Numbered from the stretch's first letter, positions 34,072 to 42,868 are shown. The stretch is 64,000 bases of DNA from Pinirhizobacter sp036499745 (GCF_036499745.1 NZ_DASYDG010000015.1:1-64000); one strand, 5' to 3'. Made by a program: numbers and translations. Notes: generated by a model not told the origin, from the letters alone.

Positions 34072-34872
34072 TCAGCCACCACCAGCCGGCTTGGCAGCGC
34101 CACCCGGACCGCCCGGGCCACCAGCCGGCGTCGGGCCGGTCTTGACCAGTTCGACGTCGAAGATGATCGTGGCGTTCGGCGGGAAGCCGTTTTCAGGCTG
34201 CGCGCCATAGGCGATGGTGGACGGGATGAACAGCTTGTACTGGCCACCCACCTGCATCAGCTGCAGGCCCTCGCGGAAGCCCGGGATCACCGCGGCAAGC
34301 GGGATCTGGGTAGGACCGGCCTGCTTGTGGTCGGCCGAGGAGTCGAACTTCTCGCCGTTGACGAAGGTACCGGTGTAGTTGATCGAGACGGTATCGGTCG
34401 GACCCGGGCGAGCGCCCGTGCCGGCCTTGACCACCTGGTACTGCAGGCCCGATGCCGTGACCTTCACGCCAGCGGCGCTCTTGTTCTTGGCAAGGAAGGC
34501 TTCACCTTCGCTCTTGTTCTTGGCGGCGACCTGGTTGTACTCGACCTCGGCCTTGGCCTTGAGGTTGGCCACGAACGCGTCACGGACCGTCTTGGCTTCC
34601 GCTTCGGTCATGGTCGGCTTCTGGCCGGAGAGCGCGGACTGCACGGCGCGGGCAACGGTGGCAGGATCGATTTCATTACGGACCAGCGGCGGAAGCTGGC
34701 TGGCCATGTCCCAACCTACGACATAGCTGGCCTTGGTCTTGTCCACGGCAGCCGGGGCCGCGGCAGGAGCGGCGGTCTTGCCCTTGGCAGCCTGGGCATG
34801 TGCGCCCGCGGTCATGCCAAGCGCAACAGCCAGCGCGGCGGCCGTCATCGTGGGGCGCAAAAAGTGCTTCAT
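34072..34872 (-). CDS. FKBP-type peptidyl-prolyl isomerase, periplasmic
   Basis: A 266-residue FkpA/Mip-like prolyl isomerase and chaperone. Signal peptide MTAAALAVALGMTAGAHAQ. A helical N-terminal dimerisation domain covers about 45-130 (KTKASYVVGWDMASQLPPLV to AEVEYNQVAAKNKSEGEAFLAKNK). The FKBP domain runs from about 138 to 245, with VSINYTGTFVNGEKFDSS, VIPGFREGLQLM and PENGFPPNATIIFDVELV. A Gly/Pro/Ala tail closes it. The ATG at 34872 is the first to give a signal peptide. A terminator follows at 34007-34040. No recognisable promoter could be assigned in the 237 bases upstream, which hold nothing else I can identify. Confidence 0.94.
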   Translation of the reverse strand: MKHFLRPTMTAAALAVALGMTAGAHAQAAKGKTAAPAAAPAAVDKTKASYVVGWDMASQLPPLVRNEIDPATVARAVQSALSGQKPTMTEAEAKTVRDAFVANLKAKAEVEYNQVAAKNKSEGEAFLAKNKSAAGVKVTASGLQYQVVKAGTGARPGPTDTVSINYTGTFVNGEKFDSSADHKQAGPTQIPLAAVIPGFREGLQLMQVGGQYKLFIPSTIAYGAQPENGFPPNATIIFDVELVKTGPTPAGGPGGPGGAAKPAGGG

Positions 34873-35109
34873 CGAGAACTCCCTCATAACGTGGAAAGCC
34901 GGCACGGGCCGGTAGTGCCTCCCCTATGGAGGCAGAAACGCCATTGTGCGGGGCTTGGACGGCCTTGGCAACGGCGCGCACGATGGACACCGTAAGGATG
35001 GAAAGGTTCAGCCCGTAGGCTTATCAAACCCGCAGGAAAACGCCCCTTTCGCCGTATCTACCGCAAAAGTATCCTGTAGGAGCTCGTAGTCCAAGGACTT
35101 TTTCCCGTC

Positions 35110-36873
35110 TCAGGGATCGTCTGCCGGGGGTGGGGGCTTGTCCAGGGTATCCCGGATCGCTGCCTGCAACCGTGCGTGAACCTGAACGAGCAGTCGCCAA
35201 AAAAGCCACGTAAGCAGGGCCACGATCACCACGATCACCAGGGCGACCTCGCGCGGCGGAAGGATGGTCGAGGCCAGCACTGCCACCAGCACGCCCTGCG
35301 CCAGCATGACGCCCAACGGCGCCAGACGGGCCAGCGTGGCGCGCACAGCCACGTTGCGCGAGCCTCCCACATGCTGCGGCACGCCAAGCTCGGCCAGCAA
35401 CATGCCCAGGGCCTCGGCCTTGCGGTAAGCGGCCACGATCATCGGCAACGACACCAGCGCCGCCAGCGACCACATCACGCTGCGGCGAGTGTCGGCATCG
35501 GCCAGCCAATCACGCAGGAAACCACGCCGGTGAAGGAAAGCCATGGCAATGAATACCGACACCACCAGCAAGGTATTGATCACCACGTGCCAGACCAGCC
35601 GGCGCACCATCTTCATCACGATGGCCCGTTGTCCGCCGGCCGCACCTACGCCATTGACCCAACCGGTATAGGTGGACATTACCGCCATCACCCGGCGCGG
35701 GGCGGATCGGGCCAATACTCCGGCCAGCGGTTCGGACAGGCGGATCAGGTAGGGGGTAAGGAACGTGGTAAGCGCCGATACCGCCACGGCCACGGGATAG
35801 AGGAAATCGCTCGTTACCTTGAGGGTAAGGCCGAGCGATGCGATCACGAACGAGAACTCCCCGATCTGCGCAAGGCCCATGCCCACGCGCAGTGAGGTGC
35901 GCCCGCCGTTACCGCCGACGAAGGCGCCGAAACTGCAGGTGATCACCTTCCCCAGCACCACCACCACCGTCAACACCCCGATGGGCAAGGCGTATTTCAG
36001 CAATAACGAGGGGTCGATCAACATGCCGATGGCGACGAAGAACAATGCGCTGAACATGTCGCGCACCGGCATAACGATGCGCTCGATGCGTGCCACGCTG
36101 CGCGATTCGGCCACCAGGGCGCCCACCATGAAGGCCCCCAGGGCCACGCTGTAGCCCATCTCGCTGGCCAGCAGGCAGAAACCGAAACAGATGCCCAGCA
36201 CCGCCACCAGCAGGACATCGTTGCGGCTCACCCTCGCGATGTAATCCACCACCCGCGGCACCAACAGCAGGCCCACCACCAACGACACCACCAGGAACAG
36301 GGTGAGTTTGCCGATCGCGCCGAAAGCCTGGCCTGGCTCCAGATTCCCCGTGTTGGCGATACCCGAAAGGATTGCCATCAGCACCACGGCCAGGACGTCC
36401 TCGACGATGAGGATGCCGAACATCAACTGGACGAACCGCTCACGCTTGAAATTCTGCTCTTCGAGCGCCTTCATGATGATGGTGGTGGAGGAAATGGACA
36501 GCATGGCGCCCAGGAACAACGAGTCCATCGCCCGCCAGCCAAAGAGCCGGCCGATCTCGTAGCCCAGCCATACCATCAGCGCGATCTCCGCTGCCGCTGC
36601 GACCAGTGCCGCGGCTCCCACCTTGCGCAGCTTGCGCAGGCTGAATTCCAGGCCCAGGGCAAACATCAGCAGGATCATGCCGAGCTCGGCCAGGGTCCGG
36701 ATGGTGTTCTCATCGTGGATGAAGATCACCGGAAGCGTGTACGGCCCGATCACCACGCCGGCGATGATGTAACCGAGCACCACGGGCTGTCGCAGGCGCT
36801 GGAAGATCACCGTGGTGAGCCCGGCGACCAACATCACCGTGGCGATATCCTGGATGAATTGAAGGGCGTGCAT
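35110..36873 (-). CDS. CPA2-family cation:proton antiporter (KefB/YbaL-like)
   Basis: A 587-residue inner-membrane exchanger of K+ or Na+ for H+. About 13 membrane segments, starting FIQDIATVMLVAGLTTVIFQRL, PVVLGYIIAGVVIGPYTLP and ELGMILLMFALGLEFSLRKL; the last contains the GLEF motif of CPA2 transporters. No RCK/TrkA-N nucleotide-binding domain follows. Instead the C-terminal third has further hydrophobic helices (LVWHVVINTLLVVSVFIAMAFL, MWSLAALVSLPMIVAAY, EVALVIVVIVALLTWLFWRLL). The ATG at 36873 is preferred to a GTG two codons earlier. It is divergent from the tRNA operon. Confidence 0.92.
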   Translation of the reverse strand: MHALQFIQDIATVMLVAGLTTVIFQRLRQPVVLGYIIAGVVIGPYTLPVIFIHDENTIRTLAELGMILLMFALGLEFSLRKLRKVGAAALVAAAAEIALMVWLGYEIGRLFGWRAMDSLFLGAMLSISSTTIIMKALEEQNFKRERFVQLMFGILIVEDVLAVVLMAILSGIANTGNLEPGQAFGAIGKLTLFLVVSLVVGLLLVPRVVDYIARVSRNDVLLVAVLGICFGFCLLASEMGYSVALGAFMVGALVAESRSVARIERIVMPVRDMFSALFFVAIGMLIDPSLLLKYALPIGVLTVVVVLGKVITCSFGAFVGGNGGRTSLRVGMGLAQIGEFSFVIASLGLTLKVTSDFLYPVAVAVSALTTFLTPYLIRLSEPLAGVLARSAPRRVMAVMSTYTGWVNGVGAAGGQRAIVMKMVRRLVWHVVINTLLVVSVFIAMAFLHRRGFLRDWLADADTRRSVMWSLAALVSLPMIVAAYRKAEALGMLLAELGVPQHVGGSRNVAVRATLARLAPLGVMLAQGVLVAVLASTILPPREVALVIVVIVALLTWLFWRLLVQVHARLQAAIRDTLDKPPPPADDP

Positions 36874-36914
36874 GGGCACAGCCTAACCGGTGGAAAAATT
36901 TTGTTTACAAAAGC

Positions 36915-36943
36915 TTGACGGAAACCGGACCCGGCCCTATTCT
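36915..36943 (+). promoter_or_regulatory. Sigma-70 promoter of the tRNA operon
   Basis: TTGACG at 36915-36920 and TATTCT at 36938-36943, separated by exactly 17 bases, 17 bases before the first tRNA base. The discriminator after the -10 is GC-rich (TTGCGGC), as expected for a stable RNA promoter under stringent control. Confidence 0.85.
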
Positions 36944-36960
36944 TTGCGGCTTCCAGCGGC

Positions 36961-37036
36961 GGGGCCATAGCTCAGCTGGGAGAGCGCCTGCATGGCATGC
37001 AGGAGGTCGGCGGTTCGATCCCGCCTGGCTCCACCA
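36961..37036 (+). tRNA. tRNA-Ala (GGC)
   Basis: 76 bases with encoded CCA. Acceptor GGGGCCA pairs with TGGCTCC and shows the G3-U70 wobble that identifies alanine tRNA. The D arm has AGCTCAGCTGGGAGAGC. The anticodon loop ATGGCAT sits on a CCTGC/GCAGG stem, and the T arm has GGTTCGATCC. Confidence 0.98.
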
Positions 37037-37045
37037 ACTCTATAC

Positions 37046-37121
37046 GTCCCCATCGTCTAGAGGCCTAGGACACAACCCTTTCACGGTTGCGACCGGGGTT
37101 CGAATCCCCGTGGGGACGCCA
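37046..37121 (+). tRNA. tRNA-Glu (TTC)
   Basis: 76 bases with encoded CCA. Acceptor GTCCCCA pairs with TGGGGAC. The anticodon loop CTTTCAC sits on a CAACC/GGTTG stem. T loop GGTTCGAATCC. It begins 9 bases after the tRNA-Ala end. Confidence 0.98.
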
Positions 37122-37183
37122 CTTTCCAGGGCACCGGAAGTGGGTATAAGTTGGATGTTCGCTGGAAGCAAGGCAACAAATGC

Positions 37184-37260
37184 GGAGCGGTAGTTCAGTC
37201 GGTTAGAATGCTGGCCTGTCACGCCGGAGGTCGCGGGTTCGAGTCCCGTCCGCTCCGCCA
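37184..37260 (+). tRNA. tRNA-Asp (GTC)
   Basis: 77 bases with encoded CCA. Acceptor GGAGCGG pairs with CCGCTCC. The anticodon loop CTGTCAC sits on a CTGGC/GCCGG stem. Last gene of the tRNA operon. Confidence 0.98.
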
Positions 37261-37276
37261 CTGTTGTACTAAAGGA

Positions 37277-37297
37277 CCCGCCTACGGCGGGTTTTTT
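37277..37297 (+). terminator. Terminator of the tRNA operon
   Basis: Stem CCCGCC/GGCGGG with a 3-base loop (37277-37291) followed directly by six T, 16 bases after tRNA-Asp. Classic factor-independent form. Confidence 0.93.
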
Positions 37298-37374
37298 ATT
37301 GCCTGCTCAAGGTGCTTGACCGCCATCCCGAACTCCTTGGTGAGGTTCGCGCCTTCTAGCTCGAACGGGCGCTG

Positions 37375-37854
37375 TCAGGCCTCGGCGTCCTCGTCGGGCA
37401 CCCGCTCCAGGGTGCCGATGGAATGACCTTGCTCGGCCAGATATTCCAGCCAACGGGTAAGGAACCCATTCATCGACAGACGGTGCTGCAACACGGTGTG
37501 CGCCGGCGGGAACGGGCCCAGCACCTGCCAGAGGTGGCGGCCGGGGTGGCAATGCAGCGCCTCGGCGACATGGGCATCGGTATACATGCGCAACTGCGCC
37601 GACGGCGATGGCTGGCCGGTTTCGGCGTCGACAAAGGCGTAGGTAAGTTCCAGTTCAACCGTGTACGGGTGTTTTTCCTGGATCTTCAGGCGCACGTCCA
37701 GGCCATCGTCCACGCTCGACACGTATTCCCCCGCCGCCAGCTTATGGGGGGCGAACAGCCGCACCAGCCGATGGTAATTCTCGGCATACAGGCCCATCAG
37801 GTACTCGAAGCGACCTGGCAGGAGAGATTCGGGGCGGTCGAGGACGGCGCTCAT
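37375..37854 (-). CDS. DUF1249 protein (YqiB-like)
   Basis: A 159-residue cytoplasmic protein. FEYLMGLYAENYHRLVRLFAP, SSVDDGLDVRLKIQEKHPYTVELELTYAF and the late NGFLTRWLEYLAEQGHSIGTL match DUF1249, a family next to metabolic genes and of unknown function. It starts 17 bases after the ppsR stop, so both are likely in one transcript. Confidence 0.9.
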   Translation of the reverse strand: MSAVLDRPESLLPGRFEYLMGLYAENYHRLVRLFAPHKLAAGEYVSSVDDGLDVRLKIQEKHPYTVELELTYAFVDAETGQPSPSAQLRMYTDAHVAEALHCHPGRHLWQVLGPFPPAHTVLQHRLSMNGFLTRWLEYLAEQGHSIGTLERVPDEDAEA

Positions 37855-37871
37855 GGAAGGCTGGGATTCTC

Positions 37872-38687
37872 CTAATACATGTGTCGTTCGATACCCAGAT
37901 GCTCGAAGATCTTGCTGGAGATCTCCTCGATCGAAGTATGCGTGGTGTTAAGCACGGGGATGTTCTCCCGCCTCATTAATTTATCCGCTTGCGCAAGCTC
38001 CCACTGGCACTGCTTGAGGGTGGCGTACTTGCTGCCCGGTCGGCGCTGCTCGCGAATCTGCGCCAGGCGCATCGGGTCGATGGTGAGGCCGAACAGGCGG
38101 CTGCGGTAGGGCTTCAGCCGCGAAGGCAGCTCCAGCTTGTCCAGGTCGTCGTCGGTGAGGGGATAATTGGCGGCGCACACACCGTAATGCAAGGCCATGT
38201 ACAGGCAGGTGGGGGTTTTTCCCGAACGGGACACGCCCACCAGCACCACGTCCGATTCGTTGTAATTGACGTCCAGCCCGTCGTCGTGGGCCAGGGCATA
38301 GTTGGTGGCGTTGATGCGCGCCTCGTAGCGGTCGAAATCCACCAGGCCATGCGAGCGATTCACGGCGCCCGACCGCTTGGCCCCCAGTTCGTCCTCCAGC
38401 GGCTCCATGAAGGGCGCGAACACGTCCATCATCAGCGCCCCGCTCTCGGCCACGATGTCGCAAAGCCGGCGATCGGCCATGGTATTGACCACGATCGGCC
38501 GCTGCCCTTCCTGGGCGTACTTCGTCTTGATCCGCAGGGCCGCCGCTTCCGCCTTGCCGGCGTCGTCGACGAACGGCAGGCGATGGGTATCGAATTGCAC
38601 CCCCTCGAACTGGGCCAGGATGCTGTTCCCGATGGTCTCGGCGGTAATGCCGGTGGAATCGGAAATGAAGAAGACAGTTCGGCGCAT
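37872..38687 (-). CDS. ppsR: PEP synthase regulatory kinase/phosphorylase PpsR
   Basis: A 271-residue bifunctional enzyme that inactivates PEP synthase by ADP-dependent threonine phosphorylation and restores it by Pi-dependent phosphorolysis. Family signatures: VFFISDSTGITAETIGNSILAQF at the start, the P-loop-like VLVGVSRSGKTPTCLYMALHYG in the middle, and AQIREQRRPGSKYATLKQCQWEL toward the end. It is divergent from its target gene ppsA, the normal arrangement, with 210 bases between the two starts. Confidence 0.97.
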   Translation of the reverse strand: MRRTVFFISDSTGITAETIGNSILAQFEGVQFDTHRLPFVDDAGKAEAAALRIKTKYAQEGQRPIVVNTMADRRLCDIVAESGALMMDVFAPFMEPLEDELGAKRSGAVNRSHGLVDFDRYEARINATNYALAHDDGLDVNYNESDVVLVGVSRSGKTPTCLYMALHYGVCAANYPLTDDDLDKLELPSRLKPYRSRLFGLTIDPMRLAQIREQRRPGSKYATLKQCQWELAQADKLMRRENIPVLNTTHTSIEEISSKIFEHLGIERHMY

Positions 38688-38770
38688 GGCGGTGTTTGGC
38701 GTCCTTCAGGCGGCTTTGGCTGCACCATAGCGCAGCCACTGGCGCTCGGCGACACCTCCGGCAAACCCGG

Positions 38771-38786
38771 ACGTAAGCGTTTACGT
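38771..38786. promoter_or_regulatory. Palindromic operator candidate between ppsR and ppsA
   Basis: ACGTAAGCGTTTACGT is a 16-base palindrome with one G-T mismatch and a central CG, the shape of LacI-family operators such as those of PurR and FruR/Cra. It lies 83 bases before the ppsR start and 112 before ppsA. In enterics Cra controls ppsA; the regulator here is unknown. Confidence 0.45.
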
Positions 38787-38897
38787 GAACGCTGTCTTCG
38801 GCGCATCCTTGTCTCATGGGGCCACAGCCACCCACAATAGCGAGCTAACCAGCGGCGCTTGTGCGCCCCACCGTCTCCAAAACTCGAGGATGTTCCG

Positions 38898-41270
38898 TTG
38901 AGCGATCTGGTGCTTTGGCTCGATGCCCTGCGCATGAGCGACCTGGGCAAGGTGGGCGGAAAAAATGCCTCCCTTGGGGAAATGATCGGCAACCTGTCGA
39001 AGCTGGGAGTCTCCGTGCCCGGCGGCTTCGCGACCACGGCGGACGCCTTCCAGGCTTACCTGGAAAAAAGCGGCCTGGCACGCCGCATCCAGGACCGCCT
39101 GGAACACCTGGACGTCGACAACGTCGACGAACTGGTCAAGGGCGGCAAGGAGATCCGCGGCTGGATCGTCGATACCGCCCTGCCCGCTGACCTCGAACAG
39201 GCCGTCCGCGACGCCTATATCAAGCTGTGCAACGACGCCGGTGCCAGCGACATAGCCGTGGCCGTGCGTTCATCGGCTACCGCCGAAGACCTTCCGGACG
39301 CTTCCTTCGCCGGCCAGCAGGAAACCTTCCTGAACGTGGTGGGCATCGACGACGTGCTGCACAAGGTGAAGGAAGTCTTCGCCTCGCTGTACAACGACCG
39401 TGCCATCGCCTATCGCGTACACCAGGGCTTCAAGCACGAGGACGTCTTCCTTTCCGCCGGCGTACAGCTGATGGTCCGCTCGGATGTGGGCGCCTCGGGC
39501 GTGCTGTTCACCCTGGACACTGAATCCGGTTTCCGCGACGTGGTGTTCGTCACCGGCAGCTACGGCCTGGGCGAGATGGTCGTGCAGGGCGCGGTGAACC
39601 CCGACGAGTTCTACGTATTCAAGCCCACATTGAACCAGGGCAAGCCCGCGGTGCTCCGCCGCAACCTCGGCGCCAAGCAGCAGCGCATGGTTTATTCGGA
39701 CAAACCCGGCGAGCGCGTGCGCATCGAGGAAACCCCGGCGGCCGACCGCAACCGCTTCTGCATCACCGATGAAGACGTCCAGGAGCTCTCCCGCCAGGCG
39801 CTCACCATCGAAAAGCACTACCAGCGCCCGATGGACATCGAATGGGCGAAGGACGGCAATACCGGCAAGCTGTATATCGTGCAGGCACGCCCGGAAACGG
39901 TGAAGTCGCGTTCGCACGCCACCACCCTGGAACGCTTTCATCTGGGTGAACGCGGCAAGGTATTGGTGGAAGGCCGCGCCATCGGCCAGAAGATCGGCGC
40001 CGGCAAGGCCCGCGTGATCCGCTCGCTCAGCGACATGAACAAGGTGCAGCCGGGCGACGTACTCGTCGCCGACATGACCGATCCCGACTGGGAGCCGGTG
40101 ATGAAGCGCGCCGCCGCCATCGTCACCAACCGTGGCGGCCGCACCTGCCACGCGGCGATCATCGCCCGCGAGCTGGGCGTGCCGGCCGTGGTCGGTTGCG
40201 GCAACGCGCTCGACCTCATCCCCGACGGCGCGGAAGTCACCGTGTCGTGCGCTGAAGGCGACACCGGCAGCATTTACGAGGGCATCTTGAAGTTCGAGAA
40301 GATCTCCGCCGACCTCGGCGCGATGCCCGAGGCTCCGCTGAAGATCATGATGAACGTGGCCAACCCCGAGCGAGCTTTCGACTTCGGCATGCTGCCGAAC
40401 GCCGGTATCGGCCTTGCGCGCCTTGAGATGATCATCGCCAGCCACATCGGCGTGCATCCGAAAGCCCTTCTGGAGTATGCAAAGCAAGACAAAGACATCA
40501 AGGCCAAAATCGACGAGCGCATCGCCGGGTACAAGGATCCGGTCAGCTTCTACGTCGACCGCCTGGCCGAAGGCATCTCCACCATCGCAGCCTCGGTGTA
40601 TCCCAAGCCCGTGATCACCCGCTTGTCGGATTTCAAATCCAACGAGTACGCGGGCCTGCTCGGTGGCGCACGCTACGAGCCGCACGAAGAGAATCCGATG
40701 ATCGGCTACCGCGGCGCCAGCCGCTATGTCGACGAAGGCTTCGCCGCGTCCTTCGCCCTGGAATGCCAGGCCGTGAAGTACGTGCGCGAAACCATGGGCC
40801 TGGACAACGTCTGGGTGATGATTCCCTTTGTGCGCACGCTTGACGAAGGCCGCAAGGTGATCGAGGTGCTGCGCAAGAACGGCCTGGTGCAGGGCGAACA
40901 CGGTCTGAAGGTGATCATGATGTGTGAGGTACCGTCCAACGCACTGTTGGCCGATGAATTCCTCGATATCTTCGACGGCTTCTCGATCGGCTCTAACGAC
41001 CTGACCCAGCTCACCCTGGGGCTGGATCGCGATTCGAACATCGTGGCCAACCTCTTCGACGAACGGGACCCTGCGGTGAAGAAACTGCTGGCCATGGCGA
41101 TAAGTACCGCCAAGGCCAAGGGCAAGTACATCGGCATCTGCGGCCAGGGCCCGTCCGATCACCCGGACCTTGCCGAGTGGCTGATGGACCAGGGCATCGA
41201 GAGCGTGTCGCTGAACCCGGACACCGTGGTCGATACCTGGCTGCGGCTGGCGAAGAAGAAAGCTGGCTGA
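38898..41270 (+). CDS. ppsA: Phosphoenolpyruvate synthase, probable TTG start
   Basis: Converts pyruvate, ATP and water to PEP, AMP and phosphate for gluconeogenesis. 790 residues, close to the 792 of E. coli. Nucleotide-binding N-domain: VGGKNASLGEMIGNL and AVRSSATAEDLPDASFAGQQETFLNV. The phosphohistidine is in TNRGGRTCHAAIIARELGVPAVVG. The C-terminal PEP/pyruvate barrel has GSNDLTQLTLGLDRDS and CGQGPSDHPDLAEWL. No ATG is available before the conserved start; TTG at 38898 has GAGGA 7 bases upstream and gives LSDLVLWLDALRM, equivalent to the E. coli N-terminus. Confidence 0.95.
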   Translation: MSDLVLWLDALRMSDLGKVGGKNASLGEMIGNLSKLGVSVPGGFATTADAFQAYLEKSGLARRIQDRLEHLDVDNVDELVKGGKEIRGWIVDTALPADLEQAVRDAYIKLCNDAGASDIAVAVRSSATAEDLPDASFAGQQETFLNVVGIDDVLHKVKEVFASLYNDRAIAYRVHQGFKHEDVFLSAGVQLMVRSDVGASGVLFTLDTESGFRDVVFVTGSYGLGEMVVQGAVNPDEFYVFKPTLNQGKPAVLRRNLGAKQQRMVYSDKPGERVRIEETPAADRNRFCITDEDVQELSRQALTIEKHYQRPMDIEWAKDGNTGKLYIVQARPETVKSRSHATTLERFHLGERGKVLVEGRAIGQKIGAGKARVIRSLSDMNKVQPGDVLVADMTDPDWEPVMKRAAAIVTNRGGRTCHAAIIARELGVPAVVGCGNALDLIPDGAEVTVSCAEGDTGSIYEGILKFEKISADLGAMPEAPLKIMMNVANPERAFDFGMLPNAGIGLARLEMIIASHIGVHPKALLEYAKQDKDIKAKIDERIAGYKDPVSFYVDRLAEGISTIAASVYPKPVITRLSDFKSNEYAGLLGGARYEPHEENPMIGYRGASRYVDEGFAASFALECQAVKYVRETMGLDNVWVMIPFVRTLDEGRKVIEVLRKNGLVQGEHGLKVIMMCEVPSNALLADEFLDIFDGFSIGSNDLTQLTLGLDRDSNIVANLFDERDPAVKKLLAMAISTAKAKGKYIGICGQGPSDHPDLAEWLMDQGIESVSLNPDTVVDTWLRLAKKKAG

Positions 41271-41276
41271 TGGAGC

Positions 41277-41301
41277 GCCCCCGCGCACCATGCGCGGGGG
41301 C
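41277..41301. terminator. Terminator-like hairpin after ppsA
   Basis: GCCCCCGCGCA (41277-41287) and TGCGCGGGGGC (41291-41301) form a perfect 11-bp stem with a 3-base loop, 6 bases after the ppsA stop, between convergent genes. Only two T follow. Confidence 0.65.
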
Positions 41302-41336
41302 TTGACAGGCACTTGGCGTTCAGACGCCGAGCCTGG

Positions 41337-41987
41337 CTACCCGGTCGCCAGCACGATGTCGAAGGTCGCATCCAGCGAGGATGCATCCTTGAAGGAAGGG
41401 ATGAGTTCCACTGTGCAGCTTGCCTGTTCCTCCGCCGTCAATGCCTGGTAGATCAGGTCCGTCTCGTTGAGCGGCTCATTGGCGAAATAAAGCTGTGTCA
41501 CCAGGCGATCTACCTTGCCACGAACGTCGAAATGGATGTGCGGCGTGCGCGTCCACGTCGGCGAGGCGGGATAAGCTCCAGGCTTGATCGTCTTGAAGGC
41601 AAAACGCCCCAGCACGTCGGTCCTGACCTGGCTATAACCCTGGAAAGCGGGATCGGTGGGGACGCTGGTATTGGTATCGCTCTTGTGGTCGTAACGGCCA
41701 TGTGTGTTGGCCTGCCATATTTCCACCAATGCTCCACGTACGGGCTTACCCTTTGCATCGAGCACCCGACCGGAAAGATTGATCACCTGGCCGGCCGCGC
41801 GTCCACGGCGGCCTCGCACGAAGGTCAGGTCGGCATCCTCGTCAAGTGGCCGCGCTACTGGATAGAACGGCCCCATGGTCTGTGCAGCAGTAGGTGAGGT
41901 GGCAGCGGCGGCGCCGGCGATGAGGGAACCGCCAGCGGCGACCGAATAGCGCAACAGGTCGCGTCGGGTAATGGCTCGGGAAGACAT
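41337..41987 (-). CDS. Exported intradiol ring-cleavage dioxygenase-like protein
   Basis: A 216-residue protein of the protocatechuate 3,4-dioxygenase superfamily. The N-terminus has a twin-arginine signal (AITRRDLLRYSVAAGGSLIAGAAAA), so it is exported folded. The fold is visible in INLSGRVLDAKGKPVRGALVEIWQANTHGRYDH, with the first Fe(III) tyrosine. The second Tyr is probably in GAYPASP, and the two His ligands are in PHIHFDV. It is smaller than catabolic enzymes. ATG at 41987 with AAGGA 8 bases before. A perfect 16-bp inverted repeat lies immediately upstream of the ribosome binding site. Substrate unknown. Confidence 0.9.
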   Translation of the reverse strand: MSSRAITRRDLLRYSVAAGGSLIAGAAAATSPTAAQTMGPFYPVARPLDEDADLTFVRGRRGRAAGQVINLSGRVLDAKGKPVRGALVEIWQANTHGRYDHKSDTNTSVPTDPAFQGYSQVRTDVLGRFAFKTIKPGAYPASPTWTRTPHIHFDVRGKVDRLVTQLYFANEPLNETDLIYQALTAEEQASCTVELIPSFKDASSLDATFDIVLATG

Positions 41988-41998
41988 GCATGAATCCT

Positions 41999-42035
41999 TC
42001 ATGGAATTTGCTGCCCAATGCAGCAAATTCCATGA
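41999..42035. repeat. Perfect 16-bp inverted repeat before the dioxygenase gene
   Basis: TCATGGAATTTGCTGC (41999-42014) and its exact reverse complement (42020-42035) around the loop CCAAT. On the minus strand the stem ends right at the AGGA ribosome binding site, 11 bases from the ATG at 41987. It could be an operator or a leader hairpin that controls translation. Confidence 0.75.
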
Positions 42036-42118
42036 CACCATCAAGCCAACAGCGCCGATGAACGCACTGGACGTTATCGCACGTCAGCGTCCGTCGCTAT
42101 GCACGAAGTCCCGCCCGA

Positions 42119-42868
42119 TCAGGGCATCGGAAATGCCTTTCCAAGGAATTGCAACACGGCGCTCCAGTTTGCCTCGGCACCGGCCTGGTTGCGTCCGGGA
42201 AGCAGGGTGGACGAACCATGCACGCCGCCCGCCCTTGGGATGTATTGCACCTTCGTGGCCGATGGCGATGCCGCCAGGATGTCACGGGCGGCATTTATTT
42301 CATCGGGTGTGTTGGCGGATGTCACGAATACCGGCACGGTGACCTTCTTCGCAGCGTTGCGGATCAAGGTCTTGTCGTCGAAGTACTCGCCTGGCGAGAA
42401 CGCCAGCACGGCCTTCACCAGGTCCGGATGCTCGGCGGCCACGACGAATACCAGTGACGAGGAATAACTGCTGCCCCAGATCGCGATGGGCAGCTTCTGT
42501 ATCACACCCCAGGCCAGCGCGGCTTCGAGGTCAGGCTTCGCTTCCAGGTAATCGGCGGACTTGGACAACGCTGCCACCGTTTCATTGGTGCCGAAGAGTG
42601 TTCCGCCGGAACGCTGGTCGATGGCCATCGCGCTATAGCCGGCTGACACCAGCCGCGGCGCGATGGCGGCGTATTCGCCCTTGCCTGAGCCGGCCTGGTG
42701 GAAGAGCAGGATCAGGGCCTTGGGATGCGGCGCCTTGTAGTACACGCCGTGGATCACCACACCATCGGCGGCCTTCAAGGTGATGGGTTCGACGTCGTCA
42801 GCGAGGGTGGGCGCGGCGACGGCGATGCACAGGCACGCCGCAGTCATTATCCGGGTCAGGTAACGCAT
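42119..42868 (-). CDS. Secreted alpha/beta hydrolase (dienelactone hydrolase-like)
   Basis: A 249-residue hydrolase with a signal peptide (MTAACLCIAVAAPTLA). Core elements: KALILLFHQAGSGKGEYAAIAPRLVSAGYSAMAIDQRSGG (oxyanion loop) and nucleophile motif IWGSSYSSSLVF; the probable acid Asp is in TSANTPDEI and the His in GGVHGSST. Closest in style to dienelactone hydrolases and related esterases. ATG at 42868 with AGGAG 8 bases before. It precedes the dioxygenase-like gene on the same strand, which would fit joint breakdown of an aromatic or lactone substrate outside the cytoplasm, an inference from position only. Confidence 0.85.
   Translation of the reverse strand: MRYLTRIMTAACLCIAVAAPTLADDVEPITLKAADGVVIHGVYYKAPHPKALILLFHQAGSGKGEYAAIAPRLVSAGYSAMAIDQRSGGTLFGTNETVAALSKSADYLEAKPDLEAALAWGVIQKLPIAIWGSSYSSSLVFVVAAEHPDLVKAVLAFSPGEYFDDKTLIRNAAKKVTVPVFVTSANTPDEINAARDILAASPSATKVQYIPRAGGVHGSSTLLPGRNQAGAEANWSAVLQFLGKAFPMP

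Noticed and set aside
36880..37300. tRNA cluster as an integration site of a genomic island
   Set aside because: No integrase, no direct repeat of a tRNA 3' end and ordinary housekeeping genes on both sides.
39270..41312. A 680-codon open frame on the minus strand opposite ppsA
   Set aside because: It is complementary to a full-length, highly conserved ppsA. The protein shows no family motif and is rich in His, Gly and Val in the pattern expected from the opposite strand of a GC-rich gene.
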